A program made the translations under genes and the position numbers. From Azohydromonas caseinilytica (GTDB lineage Bacteria; Pseudomonadota; Gammaproteobacteria; Burkholderiales; Burkholderiaceae_C), in contig NZ_JABBFW010000025.1 in assembly GCF_012927045.1 (NCBI RefSeq), forward strand, positions 1 to 64,000: a stretch of 64,000 nucleotides of DNA, in the 5' to 3' direction. Shown one piece after another: positions 7,722 through 16,331 of the stretch; position 1 is the stretch's first letter; each line of letters begins with the position of its first letter. A model generated the notes under the pieces. It was not told the origin of the DNA. It did not search any database and was given only the letters and a program-made list of their open reading frames with translations.

Positions 7722-9740
7722 ATGCGCGATTTCAGCCTCGCCTCTTCTCACCCCGCATACCGACCGGACATCGACGGCCTGCGTGCCGTCGCCGTGCTGT
7801 CGGTCCTCGTTTTTCATTTTTTCACCAACCTGCTCCCCGGCGGCGTCATCGGCGTGGACATATTTTTTGTCCTCTCCGGCTTCCTGATTTCCAGCATCAT
7901 TTTCTCCAGTCTGGAGAAGGATAAATTCAGCATCGTCGAGTTCTATGACCGGCGCATTCGTCGCATCTTTCCGGCATTGATCATCGTTCTGCTGGCCTGC
8001 CTGTTTTTTGGCTGGTTCTTTTTCATGCAGGGCGAGTACCGGCGGCTGGGCAAGCATGTGCTGGCGGGCTCCACCTTCGTGTCGAATTTCGTGCTGCTGC
8101 GCGAAAGCGGCCAGCTCGACGTCGGACATGGCTTGAAACCTTTGATCCATCTTTGGAGCCTGGCCATCGAGGAGCAGTTTTATTTGGCTTGGCCCCTGCT
8201 GCTTGCCTTCGTCTGGAAGCGGGGTTACAGCATCCTGGCCTTGGTGGCGCTCGTTGCCCTCCCCTCGTTCGCCTTCAATATCGTGCTCACGGATCGGGCG
8301 CCCGCGGCAGCTTTCTATTCCCCGTTATCGAGATTCTGGGAACTGATGGCTGGCGGCCTGCTGGCCCATATCGCACGGACCCGGCCGGCATGGAGCGATC
8401 GCTCCCGCCAAGCCAGCTCATTCCTCGGTGCCGCATTGCTCATGGCTGGCTTGGTTTTCATCCATGAGCAGCGTGCTTTTCCGGGCTGGTGGGCGCTGCT
8501 GCCGGTAGCCGGAACATTCATGCTCATCCAAGCCGGTCCGTCCGCCTGGATCAACCGGCATGTGCTTTCACACCCTGCCCTGGTCACCGTCGGCCTGATC
8601 AGCTATCCGCTGTACCTGTGGCACTGGCCGCTGCTTTCCTTCGCCCGCATCGTGGAAGGCAACCCGAGCGCGCCGTTGCGACTGCTGCTGATCGGAGCGT
8701 CATTTGTTTTGGCATGGGCAACCTGGCGGCTGCTCGAAACCCCGTTGCGCTTCGCCCGGCCCCGCCTCATGGCGCCGGCGCTGCTGTCCATGCTGCTGGT
8801 CACCGGTCTGGTCGGCTATTCCTGCCTGGCCAACGACGGCTACCCCGATACCGGCATCCGCGCCAGCGCGCAGTCCGAATTTCTCAGCCATTTCGACAAT
8901 GCCACCCCGGAAAAATCGTATTTCATGGTGCAGGCGCTGCACGACCAATACCGGCAGCGCTGCAATTTCTATGATGCCGAGGCTGATCGCCGGGGCGAGT
9001 GGAGCCGGATTCCCGTGGCTGCCCTTGCACCCGAATGCCATACCCGCGATCCCGCCCGCCCGCGAGCCTTGATGCTTTGGGGGGATTCCCATGCGGCCCA
9101 TCTCTACCCAGGCCTGCGGCAGCACCTGCCCGGTGAATGGCAGGTCCTGCAGGTCACCACCACCGATTGTCCGCCCCGCCTCGACGTATTCGAGGATTCG
9201 CCGGATGACCATTGCCAGCGCTCGAATTGGTTTGCGCTGAAAACGCTCAAGGCGCAGAAACCCGAGGTGGTGATTCTGGCCCATGAATATGGCCACGATG
9301 CCGGCACCATGGCGGCCACGGAAAAGGCCCTGCGTTCCCTGGGCGTGGAGCAGGTGATCTTCACCGGGCCGGCACCACGCTGGACGCCCAATCTGCCCCT
9401 GCTCATGGCCCGCAAACTCTGGGAGCACTCGCCGCGCCGCACCTTCGTGGGCCTCAATGCCCAGCTCCTCAAAGCCGACCAGCGCCTGCGCAAACAGCTC
9501 GCACTGTCGCCAAACGGACATTTCGTCAGCCTCATCGACTATTTCTGCGACGCTTCGGGCTGCCTGACCTATATTGGCGCCGACAAAATGTCGGGCATCG
9601 TCTCCTGGGATACCGGCCACCTGACGCCGGTGGCGTCCAGCGCCTTCGCCAGGGACCGGCTCGTGCCGCTGATCCAGTCGCTCACGGCCCGCAGCATGCT
9701 CGCCCGCACCAGCCACCGTTCCAGCAGCACGCCCCCATGA
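7722..9740 (+). CDS. OafA/YrhL-type acyltransferase with C-terminal SGNH domain
   Basis: This is an inner-membrane O-acyltransferase of the acyltransferase-3 family fused to a periplasmic SGNH domain, 672 residues, a normal size. The N-terminal part begins YRPDIDGLRAVAVLSVL with the family R/H motifs, VDIFFVLSGFLIS, and about ten membrane helices to residue 370. The C-terminal domain shows GDSHAAHLYPGL (block I nucleophile Ser) and WDTGHLTP (block V Asp/His). Such proteins acetylate O-antigen, exopolysaccharide or peptidoglycan sugars. No polysaccharide cluster is adjacent, so the acceptor is unknown. The stop codon overlaps the next start by 4 bp (ATGA), which suggests translational coupling to the Nudix/MBL gene. 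Confidence 0.93.
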   Translation: MRDFSLASSHPAYRPDIDGLRAVAVLSVLVFHFFTNLLPGGVIGVDIFFVLSGFLISSIIFSSLEKDKFSIVEFYDRRIRRIFPALIIVLLACLFFGWFFFMQGEYRRLGKHVLAGSTFVSNFVLLRESGQLDVGHGLKPLIHLWSLAIEEQFYLAWPLLLAFVWKRGYSILALVALVALPSFAFNIVLTDRAPAAAFYSPLSRFWELMAGGLLAHIARTRPAWSDRSRQASSFLGAALLMAGLVFIHEQRAFPGWWALLPVAGTFMLIQAGPSAWINRHVLSHPALVTVGLISYPLYLWHWPLLSFARIVEGNPSAPLRLLLIGASFVLAWATWRLLETPLRFARPRLMAPALLSMLLVTGLVGYSCLANDGYPDTGIRASAQSEFLSHFDNATPEKSYFMVQALHDQYRQRCNFYDAEADRRGEWSRIPVAALAPECHTRDPARPRALMLWGDSHAAHLYPGLRQHLPGEWQVLQVTTTDCPPRLDVFEDSPDDHCQRSNWFALKTLKAQKPEVVILAHEYGHDAGTMAATEKALRSLGVEQVIFTGPAPRWTPNLPLLMARKLWEHSPRRTFVGLNAQLLKADQRLRKQLALSPNGHFVSLIDYFCDASGCLTYIGADKMSGIVSWDTGHLTPVASSAFARDRLVPLIQSLTARSMLARTSHRSSSTPP

Positions 9741-11395
9741 CCTCATCGTCCCTCCGTCCCTCCTCCGCCCTCGTCCTGGTCCGCGATTCGGCCGACGGCC
9801 CGCAGATCCTGCTCATGCGCCGCGCCGAGCGCGGCGACCAGAACAGCGGCGCCTGGGTGTTCCCGGGCGGGCTGCTGGACGCGGCGGACGCGGCACTGGG
9901 CCCGGTCTGCGCCGGCCTGGACGAGGCCGCCTGCAACGCCCGCCTGGGCCTGCCCGAGGGCGGCTTGGCCTGGTACGCCGCCGCCGTGCGCGAGTGTTTT
10001 GAAGAGGCCGGCCTGCTGCTGGCCGTGGATGCCGAGGGCCGGCCCGTCACCGGCGCCGCGCTGCAGGCCGCCTGGCGCACCCGGCTGCATGGCCGGGAAC
10101 TGGGGCTGGACACGCTGTGCCGGGAGCAGGGTTTCCGGCTGGCGCTGGGCGATCTGAAACTGTTTGCCCACATCGTCACGCCGCCGGGGCTGCCCAAGCG
10201 CTTCGACACCCGCTTCTTCCTGGCCGCCGCGCCCGAGGCGCAGGAGGCCACGCACGATGGCATCGAGATGACGGCCCACGCCTGGCTCACCGCGGCGCAG
10301 GCCGTGCAGGGCGAGCGGGAGGTGCGCGTGGTCGGCCCGGTGCGGCGGCTGCTGGCGCAGCTGTCGCGCTTCACGTCGGCGCAGGAGATGCTGGACTGGG
10401 CCGCCGGCCTGGGCGAGGTGCCCTGCATCCGCCCGCAGCTCGCGCGCGACGCGGCCGGGCGCCTGGGGCCGCTGTTCCCTGATCACCCGGGCTGGGCCGA
10501 GGCGCGCCGCGTCGATCCGCGGGGTGAAGGCATCGCCCGCGCACAGGTGACGCCGGGCGAGGCCCTGCGGCTGTCGGAGCGCGTCATCCGCCTCACCGCC
10601 GCCAACCCCGGCGTGATGACCGGACCCGGCACCAACAGCTACCTGGTCGGCGCACTCAAGACCAACGAGTGGGCCGTGATCGACCCGGGTCCGGCCGACG
10701 CGGGCCATGTGCAGGCGCTGCAGGCGGCGGCGCCCGGCCCGATCCGCTGGATTCTGGTGACGCATACGCACCTGGACCACTCCCCCGGCGCCGCGCTGCT
10801 GGCCCGGGCCACCGGCGCCCGGGTGCTGGGCCGGCGCACGCCGCATGCGCAATGGCAGGACGAGGCCTTCAACCCCGTGCGCGAGCTGCACGACGGCGAG
10901 CGCCTGGCGCTGGACGCGGGCAGCACGCTGCACGTGGTCCACACCCCCGGCCATGCCTCCAACCACCTGTGCTACCTGCTGGAGGAGGAAGCCACGCTCT
11001 TCACCGGCGACCATGTCATGCAGGGCTCGACGGTGGTCATCAACCCGCCTGATGGCGACATGGCGGCCTACCTCGCCTCGCTGCAGCGCCTGCGCGACGA
11101 GTTCCCGGAGCTGCAATGGCTGGCCCCCGGCCATGGTTTCCTGATCGCGCAGCCGCCGCGCGTGTGGGAGCTGCTGCTTCGCCACCGGCAGCAGCGCGAA
11201 GCCAAGCTGCTGGCGGCGCTGACGGACGAGGCGCTGTCCCTGGACGAGCTGCTGCCGCATGTCTATGACGACGTGCCGCCAACGAAACACCGGGCTGCGG
11301 AGCGATCGCTGTTGGCACAACTTCTCAAGCTCCGGGCGGAGGGCCGGGTGCGGGAAGTGGAAGGCGCCTGGCGGCTGGCGCAGGCCAACGCCTGA
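9737..11395 (+). CDS. Nudix hydrolase fused to metallo-beta-lactamase-fold hydrolase
   Basis: The 552-residue protein has two catalytic domains. Residues 10-215 are Nudix-like, with WVFPGGLLDAAD and the Nudix-box core RECFEEAGLLL, split by an insertion. Residues 280-470 are a metallo-beta-lactamase fold with THTHLDHSPG (metal-binding HxHxDH), GHASNH, TGDHVMQG and APGHG. The last 60 residues resemble the winged-helix tail of LACTB2-like enzymes. Similar fusions occur in beta-proteobacteria, from general knowledge. The reaction is probably hydrolysis of a nucleotide-linked or thioester/ester substrate. Start ATG 9737 overlaps the upstream stop, although the acyltransferase shows no obvious functional link. 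Confidence 0.88.
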   Translation: MTSSSLRPSSALVLVRDSADGPQILLMRRAERGDQNSGAWVFPGGLLDAADAALGPVCAGLDEAACNARLGLPEGGLAWYAAAVRECFEEAGLLLAVDAEGRPVTGAALQAAWRTRLHGRELGLDTLCREQGFRLALGDLKLFAHIVTPPGLPKRFDTRFFLAAAPEAQEATHDGIEMTAHAWLTAAQAVQGEREVRVVGPVRRLLAQLSRFTSAQEMLDWAAGLGEVPCIRPQLARDAAGRLGPLFPDHPGWAEARRVDPRGEGIARAQVTPGEALRLSERVIRLTAANPGVMTGPGTNSYLVGALKTNEWAVIDPGPADAGHVQALQAAAPGPIRWILVTHTHLDHSPGAALLARATGARVLGRRTPHAQWQDEAFNPVRELHDGERLALDAGSTLHVVHTPGHASNHLCYLLEEEATLFTGDHVMQGSTVVINPPDGDMAAYLASLQRLRDEFPELQWLAPGHGFLIAQPPRVWELLLRHRQQREAKLLAALTDEALSLDELLPHVYDDVPPTKHRAAERSLLAQLLKLRAEGRVREVEGAWRLAQANA

Positions 11396-11782
11396 AGCCA
11401 AGTCCGCCCTCCAGGGCACAACAGCCGCAGACCTCATTCCATCCCAGGCCGAGCGCGATTTGCAGCGCCGGCCTGGAAACTTCCCGACGATGCGATCCTG
11501 CGGCTCGGGCGGCGCATCGCAGTCCGGTCGGTGACCTTGTTTCTTAAGTCATTTGATACCGCCCTCGCAGCGGCTACTGTTGAAAAGCTCGCTGCTGCTC
11601 GCACGTTTTTAAAGGCCCATCCACAAGCAATTCATGAGCTGCAGATTATTTCGCCGTGCCGTCGAATAACCTGTGGCCATGCTCCAGCGTCGCGACAGCT
11701 ATTACCCATTACCAGGCTCCCAGCGCGGAAATTTCAATAAAACCCAAGGGGAATTTCAGCTGTCATTTGACCGGAGTAGAGC
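11396..11782. other. Intergenic region, 387 bp
   Basis: No gene is supported. Composition drifts from GC-rich to AT-richer toward the secreted-protein gene. The 24-nt motif at 11744-11767 and a GGAG ribosome binding site just before 11783 are the only recognisable elements. Confidence 0.4.
11744..11767 (+). promoter_or_regulatory. 24-nt motif shared with 7631-7654
   Basis: CCAAGGGG, then AATTTCAGCTGTCATT, lies 39 to 16 bp before the start codon at 11783. It matches the copy before the acyltransferase gene at 21 of 24 positions. It could be a regulator site or part of a promoter. Confidence 0.3.
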
Positions 11783-12280
11783 ATGACCAAGACCTTCGTA
11801 CTGCTGCCAATGCTGGCCGCCACGCTGCTGGCCCATGCCGCTGGAGACTTCACGACCATTCGGCGCACATCGACCTCCCTGAGCGACTCGACCCCACGGC
11901 TGCTCATCAACTTCACGCTCCCGAGCAACGTGAACGTGTCGAGTTCGACCTCGAACAGCGCTGTCCTGGACCTGGAAGTGCTGGGCTCCGAGTTCAATTT
12001 CAACGAGGTCTACATCAATCCGCCAACCACCGTCTGCACATCCAATGACACGGACGCCAACCAGACACGCTCCATCGGCATCCTGCAGGAACACGACGAT
12101 ACGAGCCTGAAAACCGAATGGGCCACCAATCACATTGCCTTTTCCAGTGGATTCCTGGTCGCGGGCACGAATCAATTGATGGTCTGCGTCCGCAGCTTCA
12201 CTGGCGCGGCTGGCCCGTCCGTCGGCAATCTGGACAATATCTCGCTGCGTTCCGTCGTGCTGCACTATCACACGCAGTGA
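11783..12280 (+). CDS. Secreted protein of unknown function
   Basis: I do not recognise this 165-residue protein. It begins with a clear signal peptide (MTKTFVLLPMLAATLLAHAAG), predicted to be cleaved near residue 20. The mature part is rich in Ser, Thr and Asn with alternating hydrophobic residues (LLINFTLPSNVNVSSS, VLDLEVLGSEFNFNEVY), suggesting an all-beta sandwich. Two cysteines (about residues 92 and 136) could form a disulfide. A GGAG site stands 8 nt before the ATG. Codon use is less GC-biased than in the surrounding genes. It is a single gene converging on the histidine kinase gene. Export to the periplasm or outside is likely; the role is unknown. Confidence 0.7.
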   Translation: MTKTFVLLPMLAATLLAHAAGDFTTIRRTSTSLSDSTPRLLINFTLPSNVNVSSSTSNSAVLDLEVLGSEFNFNEVYINPPTTVCTSNDTDANQTRSIGILQEHDDTSLKTEWATNHIAFSSGFLVAGTNQLMVCVRSFTGAAGPSVGNLDNISLRSVVLHYHTQ

Positions 12281-12391
12281 ATTGCAGCGGACTTGGAAAA
12301 CCACCTCAACACATTACAAACCCCCACTACACCCGATTATTCGCGTCATTCCCATCTTCGACTGCAGCGGCCGGGCGCGCCGGCGGCGCCG

Positions 12392-14554
12392 TCAGGCGCC
12401 GGCACCCGGTTCACTGCGTTCAGAGGCAGGCGGCGACGCGTCGGGCTGATCGCTGCCGGTCCGGCCAGGGCGTACCGGCGTTGGAGGGCCGTACGGGTCA
12501 CGGCCCCGCTCCAGCACCCGCAGCAGCGCCGTCAGGTCCACCGGCTTGGTCAGGTGCCCGTCGAAGCCGGCGTCGCGCGAGCGGGTGCGGTCCTGGTCCT
12601 GGCCCCAGCCGGTAACGGCCACCAGCAGCGGACACTGATCGGGCGAGTGCTGGCGCAGCGCGCGCGCCACCTCGTGGCCGTCGCGGCCGGGCATGCCGAT
12701 GTCCAGCAGCGCCACGTCACAGCGCTCACGCTCCAGCAGGCGCAGCGCCTCGTTGCCGTCCGCCGCCGCGAGCACCGTGTGGCCGTGCAGCGCCAGCAGC
12801 GTCGCCAGGCTGTCGCGCGCATCGGCGTTGTCGTCGGCCACCAGCACGCGCAGGCCGGCCGCCACGCTGGGCGCGGGGGCGGTGTCGCCGCCCTCGCCGG
12901 CGGGCAGCCGCCCGCGCGGCACGCGCAACGTGAATTCGCTGCCCTGCCCCGGGCCGTCGCTGCGCGCCGTGATGCGCCCGCCGTGCAGCTCGGCCAGGCC
13001 CCGGGCCAGCGCCAGCCCGATGCCCAGCCCGCCGGCGCTGCGCTCGTCATGCGCCGCCACCTGGGAAAACATGCCGAACACCGTGGGCAGCACCTCCGGC
13101 GCGATGCCGATGCCGTTGTCCGCCACCGACAGCACCATTTCCGCGTCCGTCACCTCGGCGCGCAGCCGGATATGGCCGCCCGGGTCGGTGTACTTGGCGG
13201 CGTTGGTGAGCAGGTTGGAGAGGATCTGCGCCAGCCGCAGCGGATCGGCCTCGAAGCGCACCGGCTGCGCCGGCGCGATGAGCTCCAGCCGGTGCCGCTT
13301 GGCATCGAGCAGCGGGCGGGCGGTCTCGATGGCGGCGTCCAGCACCGCGCGCAGTTCGGTGGCGCACTTGCGCAGCGCCAGCTTGCCGCGAGTGATGCGC
13401 GACATGTCCAGCAGGTCATCCAGCAGCAGCGCCATGTGGCCGATCTGGCGGTCGATCACCTCGTGGCTCCAGCGCCGCTGCGCCTCGGTGGCATTGGGCG
13501 CGCGCGACACCAGCGCGGCCTGCCGGATCGGCGCCAGCGGGTTGCGCAGCTCGTGCGCCAGCGTGGCCAGGAACTCGTCCTTGCGCCGGTCCGACTCGCG
13601 CAGCAGCTGCTCCTGGCGCTTGCGCTGCGTCACGTCGGTGAACCACACCGCCACCCCTTCGGGCACGGGCGAGGCGATGACGTGGAAGCAGCCCCGCGCC
13701 ACGCCCGGCGGCTGCCACTCGAACTCGCGCCCGCGCCCCTGCGCGGCCACGGCCAGCAGCGGCTCCAGCGCGGCATCGTCGTCGCCCAGCGACTCGCGCA
13801 ACGGCAGCTGCGGCGGCAGCTCGCGCCCCACCAGCGCAGCCGTGGCGGCGTTGGCATAGACCCAGCGCAAATCCGCCACCACGCCGGAGGGCGAGAGCAT
13901 GGGCTCCAGGATGCCGAAGGCCAGCGGCGAGGAGGCCAGCACGCCGATGAGCCGCTCATCGGCGCGCTGCGCCCGCCGCTGCGAGCGTTCGCGCTCGGCA
14001 TGCACGGCGGCCTTGCGCGCGCAGATGTCGGCCAGCCGCTGCAGCCGCTCATCGGGCTCGGCCGGCTGCGCGCCAAAGACCGAGATCGACCCCATCACCT
14101 GCCCGTCCAGTGCCACCAGCGGCGTGCTGTGCACGGCGCGGAAGCCCTCCTGGCGCGCCAGCTCCCGCCACGGCGCGAAGCCGGGGTCGGTATCGGTGTC
14201 GCGCACCACCACGCGCCGGCCCTGCCGCACCGCCAGCCCGCACGCGCCCTCGCCCACCCGCAGCCGACCCAGCGCCTGCAGCGCCGGCGCGCCGAAGCCC
14301 TCGCTGGCGGCGACGGCCAGCGTCGGCAAGGGCGGCTCGTGCAGAACCACCAGCCCGCGCGCGGCGCCATGCAGCCGGCACAGCGCCTGCAGGATCAGCC
14401 CCAGCTGCTGCGGCAGGGTGCGCGCTTCCAGCAAGCGGCTGCTGAGCTCGTGCAGCGCCTGCAGGTCCGTCACCTGGCGGTTGAGTTCGGCCTGCGCCTG
14501 GCGCGACGCCAGGAACGGCCAGGACGGCAGCCAGCCGCGAAGAGACAAGAACAT
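12392..14554 (-). CDS. Hybrid sensor histidine kinase (GAF-PAS-HisKA-HATPase-REC)
   Basis: The 720-residue protein has a GAF domain (about residues 30-190), a PAS-like domain (205-310), a HisKA dimerisation domain with phospho-acceptor His334 in AHELRNPLAP, an HATPase domain (430-560; NLLTNAAKYTD, VADNGIGI, GGLGIGLALARGLA) and a receiver domain (590-710) with phospho-acceptor Asp618 in LLDIGMP and Lys in LTKPVD. It has no strong membrane segment except a short hydrophobic N-terminus (FLSLRGWLPSWPFLA), so it is probably cytoplasmic or weakly membrane-tethered. The input may be a small ligand bound by GAF. AAGGA lies 10 nt before the ATG. No cognate regulator is adjacent. Confidence 0.93.
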   Translation of the reverse strand: MFLSLRGWLPSWPFLASRQAQAELNRQVTDLQALHELSSRLLEARTLPQQLGLILQALCRLHGAARGLVVLHEPPLPTLAVAASEGFGAPALQALGRLRVGEGACGLAVRQGRRVVVRDTDTDPGFAPWRELARQEGFRAVHSTPLVALDGQVMGSISVFGAQPAEPDERLQRLADICARKAAVHAERERSQRRAQRADERLIGVLASSPLAFGILEPMLSPSGVVADLRWVYANAATAALVGRELPPQLPLRESLGDDDAALEPLLAVAAQGRGREFEWQPPGVARGCFHVIASPVPEGVAVWFTDVTQRKRQEQLLRESDRRKDEFLATLAHELRNPLAPIRQAALVSRAPNATEAQRRWSHEVIDRQIGHMALLLDDLLDMSRITRGKLALRKCATELRAVLDAAIETARPLLDAKRHRLELIAPAQPVRFEADPLRLAQILSNLLTNAAKYTDPGGHIRLRAEVTDAEMVLSVADNGIGIAPEVLPTVFGMFSQVAAHDERSAGGLGIGLALARGLAELHGGRITARSDGPGQGSEFTLRVPRGRLPAGEGGDTAPAPSVAAGLRVLVADDNADARDSLATLLALHGHTVLAAADGNEALRLLERERCDVALLDIGMPGRDGHEVARALRQHSPDQCPLLVAVTGWGQDQDRTRSRDAGFDGHLTKPVDLTALLRVLERGRDPYGPPTPVRPGRTGSDQPDASPPASERSEPGAGA

Positions 14555-14709
14555 CGATGCCGTTTCCTTGAGTGCCCATGCAGCCTAGGCCATGCGGGGC
14601 GTCGTGCTGTAACAACACCGGCGCGGGCCGTGCCACCCGCCCGGGGACACACCCGTGTCACGGTCGGGCTGTCATGGCGACACGGGGCCCTATCCGGCCC
14701 GCCGCGGCG

Positions 14710-14738
14710 CGGCCGGCAGCGCGCCCGCGCTGCGGCCG
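14710..14738. other. GC-rich stem-loop
   Basis: A nested inverted repeat, CGGCC-g-GCAGCGC with loop GCCC and GCGCTGC-GGCCG, lies 16-44 bp past the stop of the minus-strand gene ending at 14754. It has no T-tract, so it could be a pause or RNA-stability element rather than an intrinsic terminator. Confidence 0.3.
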
Positions 14739-14753
14739 CGTCGGGTCAGGCCC

Positions 14754-15197
14754 TCACTGCGGCGCGGAGGCCGGTGCGGGCGAAGTCTGGGGCGAGGGCG
14801 TGGGCTGCGATTCCGCGTTGGTCGAAGCCGGTTCCAGTGGCTGCACCGAACGGTGCTCGCGCAGGATGCCGCCGCCGCTGACGCTGCCGCTGGTGGTGCC
14901 GCTGCTGATGCGCGCCTCGCACTCGGCGCGGTCGGCCGGCGGCAGGGGCTGGCAGCGCAGCCGGGCGTTCTGGGCGTAGCGGTCGGTGCCGTCGGACGTC
15001 GCCGCACCGCGACGCCCGCTGCGCGCCTCCTGGTAGGCCGCGGCGGCCTCGCGCAGGCAGGTGCCGCGGTCCTGGCCGGACTGCCCGCTCAGGCAGGCGG
15101 CGCGCTCGCGCTCATACGTCGCCCGGGCCGTGTCGGCGGCCGACACCACGGCCGCACACCCCATGGACGCCAGCGTCAGGATCAGAAAGGCCCTCAT
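14754..15197 (-). CDS. Small secreted protein, Cys-containing, low-complexity tail
   Basis: The 147-residue product has a signal peptide (MRAFLILTLASMGCAAVVSAAD), cut near residue 20. A charged helical part with ERAACLSGQSGQDRGTCLREA follows, then CQPLPPADRAECEARI. The four mature-region cysteines come in two spaced pairs, a pattern I know from uncharacterised exported proteins of Comamonadaceae. The tail (residues 105-147) is Ser/Pro/Thr/Ala-rich and probably disordered. A strong GGGAGGT site lies before ATG 15197. The function is unknown; a periplasmic location is inferred. A Cys at residue 14 in SMGCA is not a convincing lipobox. Confidence 0.75.
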   Translation of the reverse strand: MRAFLILTLASMGCAAVVSAADTARATYERERAACLSGQSGQDRGTCLREAAAAYQEARSGRRGAATSDGTDRYAQNARLRCQPLPPADRAECEARISSGTTSGSVSGGGILREHRSVQPLEPASTNAESQPTPSPQTSPAPASAPQ

Positions 15198-15313
15198 GCA
15201 CTACCTCCCTTGGCGCCGGAGCCCGTTGGCTCCATCACCCGGGATTTGAGCCGGGGCGGCCCGGCCGCGTCCACCTTTTCAGCGCGCGGAGTGGGCAATA
15301 AATCTGTTCGTTG

Positions 15314-15330
15314 ACTACAGCTTGTGTAGT
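15314..15330. repeat. Perfect inverted repeat ACTACA-N5-TGTAGT
   Basis: Six-bp arms separated by 5 nt lie in the space between the secreted-protein gene and hbd. This is downstream of hbd and about 120 bp upstream of the secreted-protein start. It could be an operator for that gene or a minor hairpin. Confidence 0.3.
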
Positions 15331-15367
15331 GCGCGGCCGGGCAGCACCGGGGCGGTGCATGAGACGG

Positions 15368-15391
15368 AAAAGGCGCGGCATGCGCCGCGCC
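15368..15391 (-). terminator. Rho-independent terminator of icmF-hbd operon
   Basis: An 8-bp perfect GC stem (GGCGCGGC and GCCGCGCC, 15372-15391) with a 4-nt loop is followed on the minus strand by TTTT. It lies 50-73 bp past the hbd stop codon and would end transcription of the icmF-hbd unit. Confidence 0.7.
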
Positions 15392-15440
15392 CTGGCAAAG
15401 CCGGAAGCCGACACCGGGCTCGGCCCGGTCGGCGCCGTGA

Positions 15441-16295
15441 TCAGGCGTCGTAGCTGTAGAAGCCGCGCCCGGTCTTGCGGCCCAGGCGGCCGGCCTGGAC
15501 CATCTCGCGCAGCAGCGGCGCGGGACGGTACTTCGGATCGCCGAAGCCCTCGTGGAACACCTCCATGATGCTGAGCATGGTGTCCAGGCCGATCAGGTCC
15601 GCCAGCGCCAGCGGGCCGATGGGATGGTTGCAGCCCAGCTTCATGCCGGCGTCGATGTCCTCGGCCGTGGCCAGGCCCTCCTGCAGCACGAAGATGGCCT
15701 CGTTGATCATCGGGCACAGGATGCGGTTGACCACGAAACCGGGGCTGTTCTTCACCGTCACCGGCGTCTTGCCCACGGCCTGCGCGAAGGCCACCGCCAG
15801 CGCGTGCGTCGCGTCCGAGGTCTGCAGGCCGCGGATCACCTCCAGCAGCCCCATCAGCGGCACGGGGTTGAAGAAGTGCAGGCCGATGCAGCGCTCGGGC
15901 TTGTCCAGCACCGCGGCCAGCTGCGTGATGGAAATGGACGAGGTGTTGGAGGCAATCACCGCGTCGGGCCCGACGATGCCTTCCACCTGGCGCAGGATGC
16001 GCAGCTTCAGGTCCGGGTTCTCGGTGGCGGCCTCGATGACGATCTGCGCGTCCTTGAGCTGCGTGTAGTCGGTGGTGCCCTGCACGCGGGCCAGGGCCTC
16101 GTCCTTCTGCGCGGCCGTCAGCTTTTCCTTCTTGACCAGGCGGTCCAGGCTGCCCCAGAGCGTCTTCACGCCGCGCTGCACCGCTTCGTCCGAGACGTCC
16201 ACCATCACCACCCGGATGCCGGCCACCGCGCACACCTGCGCGATGCCGTTGCCCATGGTGCCCGCGCCGATGACGCCGATGCGCTCGATGTTCAT
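15441..16295 (-). CDS. hbd: 3-hydroxybutyryl-CoA dehydrogenase
   Basis: This NAD(P)-dependent enzyme oxidises (S)-3-hydroxyacyl-CoA, or reduces acetoacetyl-CoA, in beta-oxidation or short-chain acyl-CoA metabolism. The 284-residue length is typical. The Rossmann motif GVIGAGTMGNGIA is at the N-terminus. Further signatures are SNTSSISIT, GLHFFNPVPLM with the catalytic His, and NSPGFVVNRIL. I chose ATG 16295 (MNIERIG) because AAGGG stands just upstream; an ATG 18 nt earlier has no site. It follows icmF by 36 bp on the same strand, so they form an operon. The pairing points to branched or short acyl-CoA conversion. Confidence 0.95.
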   Translation of the reverse strand: MNIERIGVIGAGTMGNGIAQVCAVAGIRVVMVDVSDEAVQRGVKTLWGSLDRLVKKEKLTAAQKDEALARVQGTTDYTQLKDAQIVIEAATENPDLKLRILRQVEGIVGPDAVIASNTSSISITQLAAVLDKPERCIGLHFFNPVPLMGLLEVIRGLQTSDATHALAVAFAQAVGKTPVTVKNSPGFVVNRILCPMINEAIFVLQEGLATAEDIDAGMKLGCNHPIGPLALADLIGLDTMLSIMEVFHEGFGDPKYRPAPLLREMVQAGRLGRKTGRGFYSYDA

Positions 16296-16331
16296 GCCTA
16301 CCCTTCCATTCACTCAGTAAAAACCCAAAGC

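Noticed and set aside
15228-15300. Possible tRNA 3' end on the minus strand (T-loop-like CTCAAAT followed by GGAGCCA)
   Set aside because: No matching 5' acceptor strand, D-arm or anticodon stem could be folded from the sequence upstream on that strand.
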